The notes under the pieces are model-generated. The model was not told the origin of the DNA. It worked only from the letters and a program-made list of their open reading frames with translations, and searched no databases. DNA of 64,000 bases from Craterostigma plantagineum (Eukaryota > Streptophyta > Magnoliopsida > Lamiales > Linderniaceae), in assembly GCA_027422505.1 (NCBI GenBank), contig JAPQWV010000641.1, forward strand, positions 62,001-126,000. The letters are read 5' to 3'. Positions within the stretch are counted from its first letter, which is position 1. Every line of letters begins with the position of its first letter. Of the stretch, positions 1 to 10,769 are shown piece by piece. A program made the translations under genes and the position numbers.

Positions 1-1761
1 AATTGTAATCAAGGCGGCATCTATGTAATCCGTCTCAGGTTGAAGAGTATACAGTACATCAACTGGATATTGTCGCCCCTGGACGTGCACGGCTCTAGCA
101 CCACCAAAGTAATTGGAAAATATTTGTGCATCCAGACTAGCAGACATGATTATTAACTTCAACGGGGAGAACTTCTTGCCTCTACATAGCTTGAGAGCAC
201 CATTGCATTGCAAATTATTCTCTTTTTTCATGAATCCATTTTCAGCTTTTGTAGAATTACTGAGTACCATGTCAGTGCTGCCAAGAGATCTTGATTTTTG
301 TATACTCTTCAGAAGTCCAAGCAACAAGTCAGTCTGTACAGTTCTCTCATGGGCCTCATCAACAATTATTACTGCATATTTTGACAGATAAGGATCCACC
401 AATGCTTCCCTGAAGTATAAATTGCAATTTGCAGGTTGTCTAGTTAGTTCTAATAAAGAACAACTAAAACAATAACATTACAGCAACTTCGACTAAGGGA
501 CTTAGTAAAACAGACTCTCTACCTCAACAACAGACCATCCGTCATGTACTTGATTCGCGTAGAGCTTGAAGTCACATCTTCGAATCTAATGGCATATCCA
601 ACCTTCTGGCCCAATGCGACTCCACATTCCTCTGAAACCCTCTTTGCAACAGTAACAGCAGCAACACGTCTAGGTTGAGTTATTCCAATAATCCCCCCGT
701 TACGACAGAACCCTCCATTGAATAAATACTGAGGTAGCTCTGTCAACATGCAAAAGTTAAAGCCACCATCCATAAATAACAAAAGACTCTGCAGAAAGAA
801 AAGGAAGGTCGCCTGGAAACAGAAAGTGCAGGGGTTCTAATCAAACACGTCTTTAAAAAGAAAACTGCATGACATACAGTCTCTATGATGAGTACTGGAG
901 ATTTTCAGATGAAAGAGCCAATGTCGGGCTAGTTCAAGGAAAAGAAAATGAACATCAAAGAGACACAGAAAAAGTAACTTTAACTCTCCCCGCTTACGTG
1001 TTGTCTTCCCACTGCCAGTTTCACCAACAATAATAAGCACGTCATTCCTGCTCACCTCTTCCAATAGTCTCTCTTCCACTGCAGAAAAGCATAACCATAC
1101 TCAAGTAAGCGGATCACAAATACAAGAGCAACTGACAAGACATAATTGCATCCTCGTTCAGAAACAAAATACCACAGGACCAACCAATGCTAACTAAAAA
1201 GCATATGTTAACCATAGTTATTAAAGGTATAGTCACTCTGCTAATAAGCATCAGCAATAGTTCACTCATCAGAACAATGTGACACGACGATGTAAAAAAT
1301 CTCACGTATTCAATAAACTGGATCTTGATTGTCTCGTCCCTATTGTAGTTCTCCTCCATAAAGAGATTCGGTGGATGAGATAAACAATTAAAGAGACGAT
1401 TAGCTTACTTAAGAATCATCACATCGGAAGACACCTATTCTAAATCTAACCTAGTTAATAAAAACTAGAATTACCAAAAGAATAAACTCAAAATTCAGAA
1501 ATTAAAGGTGATATAGACAAGGCATTTGTTACCAGCAGCTATTGGAAGTGATTTTCTGTGCTGTTCGATCTTTTGCCTCCTAAGGAACGATTCAAAATCG
1601 TTAACTCACAGAAGAAGAAAACACGTCGTGAAAATGTAAAGAGTCTTGATTACAATCATGTGATAGAGCAAGTACCTGGCAGCAAAATCAGGCCTGTCGC
1701 CGTTGAGTTGCTCGAGTTTCTTCTCCAGATGACTTGAGCTGTCAGAAGCCATTGAAGGCAT
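1..1761 (-). CDS. DEAH-box RNA helicase, N-terminal part (DHX33/DEAH10-like)
   Basis: The gene is spliced and runs off the left edge. Five exons join in phase: 1761-1676, 1579-1533, 1078-998, 739-523 and 409-1 (840 nt, 280 codons), all with GT..AG introns. The start is the first in-frame ATG (1761); a second ATG lies three codons on. Exons 3 and 4 join to give Walker [11 protein letters not shown]. Exon 4 carries motif Ia, [15 protein letters not shown], and ends TDGLLLR. Exon 5 carries the DEAH box ([11 protein letters not shown]) and motif III (MSASLDA), then [18 protein letters not shown]. Such proteins are ATP-dependent RNA helicases of nuclear RNA processing. The segment [19 protein letters not shown] looks most like human DHX33 and Arabidopsis DEAH10 (RID1), but the ortholog call is from memory. 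No stop or frameshift is seen. The C-terminal helicase, HA2 and OB domains lie outside the window. Confidence 0.93.
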
Positions 1762-2140
1762 TGAAAGTATGTCACCGTAGTCGGAGGAGACGGTAAAGGG
1801 TTTGCCGAACAGGGAAACCGGCGATGGAGTGTATATAGGCGACTCGGCCGGCGGGGTAATTTAGAGCGATGCGACGCCTATCTTCGGTAACTAGTTTTGG
1901 CCCGTGTATGCCTGGTCGACTCGCATTTTGTTTCAGAGTGAAGACGATTGCTGATCGCCTGACCCCACGTCTTTAAAATGACGGCGGAGTGTGTATTTTT
2001 GGTAAAAACCTCATGGAACCGAATGACATTCTAAAACATAAATATTGTTACTAAGAAAATACTTTTGTTAAGAGAGGTTCATATCATCTTCATTAGCAAC
2101 ATATATATATAATCGGAAGATAGATGATAAGAGATGATAA
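1762..2140. other. 5' flank of the helicase gene
   Basis: This holds the presumed 5' UTR and promoter of the helicase on the minus strand. The stretch just before the ATG is GC-richer than the introns and stays open upstream with no further ATG. No other gene is seen. Confidence 0.5.
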
Positions 2141-2149
2141 AAATTAACG

Positions 2150-2835
2150 TTGATTGCACTGCGGTTTCTGATGTTTGATTTCACTATAATTATACTCTTC
2201 TTCCCAGTTGACTCCAAAAACATACAACACCTTAATTTCATCATCGTATGTTTTGGGCGCTCGAAGAATAAAAACGAATTCTGACATCAAACGATTATCT
2301 AGGTAGTCTTTTAAACCATCATCTCCACCCTATAGTATATAAAGAAATGAATGTAAGATATTAAGCAAAAAAATGAAGCATATAAACACTTATACCTCAT
2401 TATAAACTTGCTCTAAATCAGATGCTGATATTCCAGTTATGATTTTAGCTTGATTATTCCAGCATCTCACCTGTTTAGAACCTAATTTATCAGTACGGTA
2501 ATATGGGGAAGCGCTGATAACATCAAAGTCGGATATAGAAAAGATACATCCATCTCGAAGAATGTCATCGAAGCTATCGACCCGCGTACTATAGATAGAA
2601 GCTTGCATGAGAGCATCTTATAACACATCAGAACAGATTTGTGAAGATTTTGAAAGAAGTAACTTGCAAAAGAATAAAAGAACAGTGTTCAAACCATTTC
2701 GTCGAGTAACATGAGATCAACACTGATTAGCTCTCCGTTCCTTTTAAAATTTGTTGCCTTCCATAATCGCAAAAGCCTAACAGTTATGGTGCAACACCCA
2801 ACTTTAGGATTTAACGAACCAAGTACGCAACAATT
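2150..2835 (-). pseudogene. RPA1-like OB-fold protein fragment
   Basis: Three minus-strand blocks resemble the N-terminal OB fold (DUF223 type) of plant replication protein A large-subunit-like proteins. About 2,830-2,695 reads TITVRLLRLWKATNF..GELISVDLMLLDEM. 2,608-2,390 reads MQASIYSTRVDSFDDILRDG..FDVISASPYYRTDKLG. About 2,330-2,150 reads KDYLDNRLMSEFVFILRAPKTY. The first two match the usual order of WxxxVRVLRLW followed by a DEKG-IQATI-like stretch. RPA-like genes bind single-stranded DNA and are often carried by plant Helitrons, and a Helitron lies just to the right. Here the gene is only a fragment with no convincing start or C-terminal domains. It lies beyond the Helitron 3' end at about 3.91 kb, so it may come from another copy. 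Confidence 0.5.
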
Positions 2836-3890
2836 TTTAGGCAAGACCATTGTTGTTTCCAAATAACTTTTGCTATATGAATATTACTTCATCAAACCAA
2901 TATATATAAATAGCCGTAAAGAAAACCCATGAACTACTCAACGTAAGTAGACCTAAAAGAGAATCCGAAAGGCATAGTTAATTTAATTTAATTCACCTCA
3001 GTTAAATTAAAAGGAAAATCCGAAAGGCATACCATAAATATCATAAAGTGCTTCTTTAGGGTTTAGAGGAAAACACGTCTACAATCTACATACATATTAA
3101 ACCATTTTGTTGTGGAAGGTGGAACTTTCAACACGTCTACTCTCATAAAGTGCTTCTTTAAGACCGTTACCGCTTCACCATAATCTTTTCTCATTAACTT
3201 GGTTTTAATTGCATTATATTTTGGTCCTTCCACTATCCATCCTTGTAAATTCAAATTTGAAATCATCATAACAAAATTATTATTATTCAACACACGCGAG
3301 GGCTTGATTATTAATTTTATTATGACTATAATAATAATTATTATTATTATTATTATTTTTTTGCATGTTAAAGCCATGCTCTCATATGGGGTTATTTCTA
3401 TTTACTTTGTCAGTGCTATAATGTCACATTTTAGCTCACATTAGATTAGATTATCAAGGGTACATAGCACGTTCATGTGGAATATTGCGTTATTTATATA
3501 TGTAATTATATGTATACATTAGGGTTTGTCTGAGACCGCGGTTACATGTAGTAGTATATAAGGGTTTGTGTTAGACCATTAATCATTTTTCGTTAACTCG
3601 GTTTTAATTGCAAAACCCAAATAATATTTGCACTCTTTAAATTATCACGGGTATATTTGTCAAATTACAATAGGACGAAACATTTTTTATTCATAATAGC
3701 CCTAAAAAAGTCATTAGTATAATTTATTATTAACTTAATAAAATGGCATGTGCAATTACAACCTCGTATAGACCTAAAAGAGTCATTTGCATTTCTAATG
3801 ATGACGTGTCACATAGGATTGGTTATGAGAGTGGTCAATGTGAGTCCACATCCAACTTTTATATAGTATAGATTAATATACAAACTATAA
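2836..3890. other. AT-rich spacer, no gene
   Basis: No supportable coding sequence. It contains an ATT microsatellite and a repeated phrase, CATAAAGTGCTTCTTTA, near 3,042 and 3,145. Confidence 0.5.
3328..3360. repeat. (ATT)n microsatellite
   Basis: A run of ATA/ATT triplets ending in a T tract. Reading frames crossing it on either strand give only poly-Ile and are not genes. Confidence 0.85.
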
Positions 3891-3908
3891 TATACTAGGT
3901 GTTGCATA

Positions 3909-3938
3909 CTAGGTGTTGCCCGGTGTGCGATGCACGGG
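3909..3938 (-). mobile_element. Helitron 3' terminus (hairpin plus CTAG)
   Basis: On the minus strand the sequence reads CCCGTGCATCGCACACCGGG, a GC-rich hairpin with a two-base bulge, then CAACACCTAG followed by T. A short hairpin about 10 nt before CTRR and a T in the flank is the standard 3' end of plant Helitrons. The phrase TACTAGGTGTTGC occurs twice (3,893 and 3,908), so the terminus is duplicated by one short unit. This end belongs to the element whose PIF1 tail lies at 4,740-4,905. Confidence 0.65.
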
Positions 3939-4739
3939 TTATACTTATCCGTTTGACTGTTTGTTGGATTTTGGTTTGCAGAAGTAAGTAATATCATTGT
4001 GTGCTTACCTAGAAATGTCATGTACAATGATTTTCTTGTTTAATCGATGGCGAAGAAGTTCTTGGGCACTATTATTGCTGAGAGAGATGATGGGTCGTTT
4101 GCATTTTCCAGCTACATGAAAATTCTATGTATGTGTATTTGTGTGTGTTGAGAATGGAAAAGGGTTGCTGCTTTATTACACACCCTTTGTTGTCATCGGG
4201 GACTGTTCAGATGCACTAAAATCATGCTACACAAGACTGCTTTGCTGTCATCGGGGACTGTTCAGATGTCCTATAAACACTGAATAATACGCAATACTGG
4301 AGATTTTCGGATGCCTTTAAAAAAGAAATAAATTCAACCACATCATGTCACGTCAGCATTTCAGCATCGTATAGGAGATCAATAGGCACATGCCTTGAAC
4401 CTTGACACACGAAAACAATTCGAAAAATAAATTAAAAATTTTATGCATCCTATGCTCATTATCAGTTGCTGAGATTGTATGAATTAGTGCTAGGAAAATA
4501 TGCAGATTAATTTTGTCAGCAATATTTAAATATAATGCTTTTTAGTTACTATACATCTTTCAGTGCAATTTATCCTATGAAATGCATTTATCCTATATGG
4601 AATTATGTGACTACCACATGTGTATTCTGCCTTACGGAAGAATGGACCGCTTCGCAAAATTCAGTTGCCTTATCGTCACCAACTGTAAGGGAGACATCCC
4701 CAAAACTACATAAGAATTTTCACCTTAGATGGCGATAAA

Positions 4740-4905
4740 TTTTGCTGAATGTTGCTGAATACTTCCTGGTAAACTATGTTGGTAACCTCATGATCGTTTG
4801 CGCCATCTTCATTCATGCTCAATAGCTTAGTTCATGTTGATGATGTCACGCGAAAAAGTACAACATACAACTGCCCATGCGTGAAAATAGGGTTTTGAAA
4901 CGCAG
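4740..4905 (-). pseudogene. Duplicated Helitron PIF1 helicase C-terminal tail
   Basis: The minus strand encodes a decayed copy of the last part of the PIF1-type helicase: FTHGQLYVVLFRVTSST, a stop, then [21 protein letters not shown]. It matches 5,199-5,365 almost line for line ([39 protein letters not shown]). The downstream noncoding DNA also matches between copies: the phrases near 4,445 and 5,090 are nearly the same. It is therefore the 3' end of a second, related Helitron placed head to tail with the first. It has internal stops and no helicase core, so it is not functional. Confidence 0.7.
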
Positions 4906-4914
4906 GCAGCGATG

Positions 4915-4938
4915 TTAGCAACTGTGCAATGCACAGGG
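4915..4938 (-). mobile_element. Second Helitron 3' terminus (hairpin plus CTAA)
   Basis: The minus strand reads CTGTGCATTGCACAG, a perfect hairpin, then TTGCTAA. This fits the Helitron hairpin plus CTRR rule. The flanking base is C rather than the usual T. It lies just where the first Helitron should end and abuts the duplicated PIF1 tail of the second. Confidence 0.5.
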
Positions 4939-5198
4939 TAAAGTTATTTATCAGACTGTTCATTGTATTCTGGCTGGCAGAGATAATTAATATCGTATTT
5001 CTTCATAAAAGCTATGTGACAACGGAGCCATGCTCGGTAATGTAATTCACATAAACGTAGGGCTCTGTGCTATAGAATGCATCTTATGCTCATCGATAAT
5101 TGCTGAAATTGGTAAAGTAAAATACTCAGCAGAATTTAGAAATAAAGCTTTTGAAAACAGTATTATACATCTTTCACTGGGAAAGTAATTTTCCCACA

Positions 5199-6815
5199 CT
5201 AATTATTTTGGTGAATGTTGTTGAATACTTCCCAGTAAACTATATTGGTAATCTCGTCGTCGTTTGCACCATCTTCATTCATGCATGGTACCTTAATTCT
5301 TGTCGATGATGTCACGCGAGAAAGCTCAACATACGACTGACCATGCGTGAAAACAGGTTTTGGAAGATACACCCCTACTCTCTTTAGGCTCTGTCCTTGA
5401 CTTTTGTTTATTGTCATTGCATAGCAAACTTTCAGTGGAAACTAACGACGACGGAGTTTGAACGGCCATGTTGTGTCCGATGGAGAAAGGATGATTCTTG
5501 GTATTATAACCTTTTTCCCTATATGAGTACCTGTTAAAATTTCTGCCTCAACCTCTCTTCTTCCCAGATGTGATACAATCATTCTGGTTCCGTTGCAAAA
5601 ACCATCCCTCTGGTTTGTTCCTCAATAACACGACAGGAATTGCCGGCTTCAATGTTAGTTTATGGTTAGGAATACCAGAAAATTCAAGAGTGTTTAGAAA
5701 CTCAACTAGATTCATTGTGTCCATGTTGTTCTCCAATTCAGCATCTAGCTCAACTGTCTGCATTTAAATATTCAGTAGGAAGGCCTTGCGTTATTGATAG
5801 CATGTAACTATTTACTTCATCTACCGTTTGGTTTCGTGGCTTCAATATTGCTCTTTCCCTGATATACTTATGATCTGTCAGATCGATCTTCAAAATCTGA
5901 GTAGACATACGTAGCTATGCCACTAACGGTGTCACCATGAGTGTTAATACACATATCCTCTGGCATTGTAACTGTTTCCATGTATTTATCCGTGTCATCT
6001 CGGATGTTGTCATCTTCAACTTGTAAAATCCACTCGGGAAACTCAATTTCAGAGTGACGTAATCTCATGTTCTGCGACAACGTGTAGACACAGCAGTCGT
6101 CCCATAAATATGGGCGATTAATGGAAGCATCTATTGTATCTTGTCTCGATCCTCGAGCTATTACTGGCAGAATTTGCCTGAAGTCACCACTCAGCAAGAC
6201 AGTTTTGCCACCAAAAGGTCCAGCAGCTGCGACAACATTTGCCCTAGACATAAGGACTCTGAGTGTTCTGTCTAACGTCTCAAGTGCGTATTTGTGAGTC
6301 ATTGGAGCCTCATCCCAGATAATTAGCTCTGAATGTGTCAGTAATTCAGCCAGCATTATTCCATGCTTTATATCGCACATAGAGTTTTCTTGGAGAGTTA
6401 TTAGACTCTTAAATCTGGAATGTGTTGTCCTTCCACCTGTTAGTAATAATGTCGATATACCTGAAGATGCAATCGGGATGACAATTTGACTCTCTGATCT
6501 TAATTTTGTGATTAACGTCTTGTAAACGTGTGTTTTCCCGGTCCCTCTAGGTCCATATAAGAAGAATAAGCCTCATTTGTTGTTGTGCACTGAGTGAATA
6601 ACGCCATCGAAGAGTCTTTGCTGTTTTTCATTCAGAGTATCAATAAGACGTTGGTGTTCAATTGTGATCTCTTCAATAATGTAATTAGATTCTTCCATGA
6701 GCATCCTGTTGTTGAGTTCTTTTAGAATCGTCTTTGAGGGTGTAGGCATCGGTGGGAAATCTGAAAGATCTTGGAACTCTGAATCATGATTTTTCATCTG
6801 TAAGTTGTAGTTCAC
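5199..6815 (-). pseudogene. Helitron PIF1-type helicase domain, degenerate
   Basis: This is the C-terminal helicase half of a Helitron RepHel protein, which unwinds DNA during rolling-circle transposition. In transcription order: TLNEKQQRLFDGVIHSV (about 6,640), Walker A GPRGTGKT (about 6,550), Walker B and motif II IIWDEAPMTHK (about 6,310), motif III LLSGDFRQILPVI (about 6,195), motif IV YTLSQNMRLR (about 6,075), and the C-terminal motif [19 protein letters not shown] with YVELSRVTS (5,414-5,300). A TGA interrupts the frame just before Walker A. A frameshift falls near 5,600, after VVLLRNKPEGW, and other breaks separate the blocks, so the gene is dead although every helicase motif can still be read. 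It follows the Rep half in the same direction. Confidence 0.88.
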
Positions 6816-6853
6816 TTATGCCAAACAGACGTCGTTGTCGTATTAGCACGTCT

Positions 6854-9404
6854 TCAGAAAGACTCTTCCAACAGCAGTTCCAGAGGTTCAAGGCATCCCT
6901 GACTTCGCAGAAAATCAATAGCGTAACAAATAGTTGTCGAAGCTGATTTGGCGAAGCCCTTGAGCGCCTCGACCATAGCCTGATACCACTCTAAATCACC
7001 ATCTAACAATCCCCTTTTATAGCACGCGTCCTTGAAAGTCTGCATAACTTGCCCGTTTACGGTATGTATATCCGGATACGATGTTGGTCCTTTTACCATA
7101 GTAAGCAACATTCTCATGTGATATATTTTCGCCTGCTGTTGGATGTACGTCACATTCTTGCCAACGATAAACCCTTTCTTTCGCGGTGTCCATGCCTTGT
7201 TAGATGCATTCCGTACAAACTTCGATGGAAACTGCACGTAAGTAAGATTCCTTGCCTCAGGATTGGACTTGTTTGTTTCCATCCATTATGTGAACATAGT
7301 CTTCTGAATGCCAATTGTACCCATCATATTTTCCAGATTGGCAGATTCATCATACAACAGACTCTGTTTGCCTTCCAAATGAATTTGAAGCCTCTGTACA
7401 GCAGGTTTTCGGTGGTGGATGTCGAGCGCCAGCATTCTCCACATTGCTTCACAAGCAGATAAATATCTGCAATCTAGAAATCTTGATATTTCGTAACCAC
7501 GTTGGGGGGTTTTCCCTATGGATTGTGTGTTCGCCGACTCAATTATCATCGTCGCCTTGTCAACTCCCTTTCTGATATATATTTGAACAAATACTTCATT
7601 GCCCTTGTTGTGTTGCACTATTCCACGTTAATATGTGCCTTATATTTTCAACATTGCCAGGTTATGCGATACCACGTAACCGTTGTCGAGGACGACGTCT
7701 TTTTTAAGGATAAATCTACCATCATTCCTCTGTCGTCAATCGTTGTCCTAGCATTATATAGTTTTGGGAAGTTCTCTGTGCATTTGTTTTTCCATGCTTG
7801 GAGAATTTGATCCATTGAAAACACACGGTCCATGGATCATGAATTGTTCGAGCAAAGCATATCCCTCTTCATCAATTTGGCGATCAAGAATCTCTACCGA
7901 AATAATAGCATCAACCTCTGCAAGAGTAGGCTCGGCGGCTGCTCGATTAAGCCATAGCAGTATATGGGCATGTGGCAAACCACTTTTCTAGACTTCAATA
8001 GTATACAATGCTGCATTGCCGACAAATATATGAATTGTTAGAAATGATTACGTGATTACTAAAGCTATTGCGTAAATGACATACCAGCCTTAATATTACG
8101 GAAGAAGCATCCACTGCGAATGGCTGCCATTAGTTGTTCTAACTTTATTGAACATTCTGCATTGCAGGTCAGGTCTTTCGTTGGGCACGTCATCACCATA
8201 CGTTTGAAGATGATCAGCAATCTCTTCCCAGTTTGGATTTGCTGTTATTATTATGAATAGATGTGGGTTGCCATACCATCTGCATAAGGCGAGAGGTCAT
8301 GATAATTCTCTACCATATATCTCAGAGATCCCGTGAAAGACGAAGGCAAAATTATTTTTTTCCCAAGTGATCTTCCATCCATCTCTCCCTTGATACTGCA
8401 TCGCATATGTTGCTATAAAGTTCTGTCCTCAACGTCTTCTGATTATTTCTGACCCAACACAATCTTTCCTGTTCTATGGCTGTATATGCATCAACTACAT
8501 ATTGTTGAAAAAGACGGCCCGCTCGAATGACACCATTTCCTTGAGACAATCTTGTTTGTATTTGGTAAGCATAAAACTCCCTCATTGTTATACATTTCCT
8601 CTTGAACGTTGCGTGCAGCACTCCGTTGTATGGAATCTGGTCGTGGTAACCAATTTCAAAAAGCAATTAAAGGAATGTGACTCGCTGATTCTTGAAAGTT
8701 GGCCATTTTTGATCTGGACAATTATGTCCCGTTCCCTAGTTGTTACCCGCAGGTCACCGCCTATTAGTCACGCAACTTCGTCTGTTGTGGGTAGGTGATA
8801 TCGCCTTTGGTGGCGTCCGCAACCTATCAACCTTGTCGATAATTTAGTTGCCCTTTCGGCTTCATACCTGTCTCTTGCCATCATGAAGATTTTAGCCAGC
8901 TCATTGTTCCCATCTAGCATTGTTATTAGTTTGGCAATGACATCTGTATCCAAATTCTCAGAGCTTTCTATTGGAGACTTCATTTGCCGTTTCGTAAATG
9001 TATAGCTGAGCAATCTTGGCTTATCTCCTTCAGCTGGAAGCAAAGAACCGATGTTGGATAGTTTTGTCCGTGGATCCTGTAAACATATGCGCCTGATTTT
9101 GGTTTGACCGACGTGTCAACTTTTGCTCCCATGGATGTAAATGCAAGAATTGAATTATAAACCCTGATGTACAGTCGAAATGATCTGTCAGAAATCATTT
9201 TGAGCAAGTATTGAGGTGGTTGCCTCGATGGGGGAAGCGACACTCTACCCTGGTTGCAACATATAGTGTAGAGCAAAGTTTTTCCATGGTCCTGTTTTTT
9301 TGTCGGCTCCGCTTTCCAAACCAGCGCACACAAAAATGGCAATGAAGAAGCTCCTCTTTACATATTGTACCGGGGGTAAAATTCTTGTTCGTTGTCTTCA
9401 TCAC
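6854..9404 (-). pseudogene. Helitron Rep (HUH) and Helitron-like N domain, degenerate
   Basis: This is the N-terminal half of the same Helitron protein, the single-strand nicking and joining part. Blocks in order: TLLYTICCNQGRVSLPP (about 9,270), FTSMGAKVD with YVYRIHGQNYPT (9,150-9,050), the MREFYAYQIQTRLSQ..AGRLFQQYVVDAYTAIE block (8,590-8,470), MPHAHILLWL (7,978-7,949), YIRKGVDKATM (about 7,570), FLDCRYLSACEAMWRM (about 7,470), and the C-terminal block with VKGPTSYPDIHTVNGQVMQTFKDACYKRGLLDGD (about 7,110). The HUH motif survives as HAH in PHAHILL. In the Tyr motif one Tyr seems replaced by Phe (EVFVQIYIRKG). Several frame changes and stops break the ORF. The 5' end of the element (TC terminus) could not be found above 9.4 kb. 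Confidence 0.87.
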
Positions 9405-9729
9405 TTTCTGCAGTCAACGCTTAACAACTTCAGCAATAGCTAGCATTAATATTTGTGTTTGGTGATATTTTGCAAAAATTTTACTTGCATACCCTCTCGT
9501 GTTCCTAGGTTTTGTTTTGCTCTCTAAATCCTCTATTGTCGTTTAGATTTCATGATTTCCAAACGCTTCTATCTTGCAATTTTGGCTTGATGGGATCGTG
9601 ATTTTCCAGGAAATAACAAATGCATGTTGTCGTCTCGTGTTCCTGCGAATGTGTGCAATTTTAATTTAGTAATAAAACACTAAACAGTGCATGAAAATAA
9701 TGGATGTGTTTGCATATAAATTCCTGAAA
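9405..9729. other. Spacer upstream of Helitron Rep
   Basis: About 320 bp with no supportable gene. It may hold the Helitron promoter or 5' end, but no TC..terminus could be fixed. Confidence 0.4.
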
Positions 9730-10080
9730 AATAGATTAACGATGGTGACATCGATGTTGGACAATTTTTTGTCAATCTTCATGTAATGTTCATTGAGAAC
9801 CCTGAGCATGTTTTCAACACTTCCTACGAGAGTATCGTATCATACTTGGAACATGTCGTATGTACGTTCTTCAAATAGCCTGTAGAGTTTATCTTCGTAT
9901 CGATCCTTTCCTCTACTTGGTTAACTAAAGATCTCAGGTAGTCACACTGCCAATCCACGAGTGTATGGACGTTAGTATGCATAGTATGAAACTGATGAAC
10001 TGTAGAAACTATATGCAGCACTGGGCCATTGTTGGCTGATTTGCGTATTTCTGCGAGTTGTCTGTTAAATTTCTGATTTC
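9730..10080 (-). pseudogene. Coiled-coil protein fragment of unknown family
   Basis: The minus strand reads RQLAEIRKSANNGPVLHI, then VDWQCDYLRSLVNQVEERIDT, and after one frame change GSVENMLRVLNEHYMKIDKKL. The spacing of Leu, Val and Ile suggests a coiled coil. It is similar in style, not clearly in sequence, to the coiled-coil exon at 14,690-14,375, so it may be the end of the neighbouring DUF1985-type gene. Not otherwise recognised. Confidence 0.35.
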
Positions 10081-10769
10081 GGATGATTGAAAATTGCTTC
10101 TACAGCTGTAAATCTGTTTATAGGATATAAGCATTTACACTTTTTAGCATTTTGGTTCCTCCTTGGCTAATCAACCTTTGAGTGCAACGATTTTATGGAA
10201 TTTAATTTTGTTGACTGTTTATATTCATTGTTTACTGTTCACGAACATCACATACAATCTTCATTAATTAATGTTGTCCATGCGTTTAACAATATTCCAG
10301 CATACTGCTTGAAAGTCGCGTATGACTGTTCATATTCAGGTAAAAGATAAATGTAGCAATGCAACAATAACGTGCATCTGTCTGGATTTCAGTAACAACA
10401 AATAAACATGGATGTCTGGCGGATCCCATGTCTACATAGTAACATTTTTAGTAATGAAGACTTTGAAGGATTTATCATTACCAATACACATTTTGTAAGT
10501 AAAGATAATGCTACATTCATGTTAATGTAATGGCATAAAATCCACACACTTGCACATAAACATCGAAAAACTGTACACAAAGCATAGACATTCAGTAAAG
10601 CGTCCAACCCATTTAGCGTTCTAGTTACACACTAAGGCCACGCTTTTCATTACACCGCTACGAAAAGAAGAATGAGAGTTCGCCATATCTATTCATTCGG
10701 CCAAGCCCAGTATGAGAGAAAAACTGATACCGTCAAGTACTGCCTAAATTCATACACCTATGAGCTCGT
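10081..10769. other. Spacer, no gene
   Basis: No coding sequence that can be supported. The short open frames here have no recognisable motif. Confidence 0.4.

Noticed and set aside
4193..4272. The phrase TGTCATCGGGGACTGTTCAGA seen twice, as a possible CRISPR-like repeat.
   Set aside because: Only two copies, no array, plant DNA, and within the 3' part of a Helitron; a local duplication.
7049..7810. Plus-strand frames of 86-137 aa in the Helitron region.
   Set aside because: They are antisense to clear Helitron Rep blocks.
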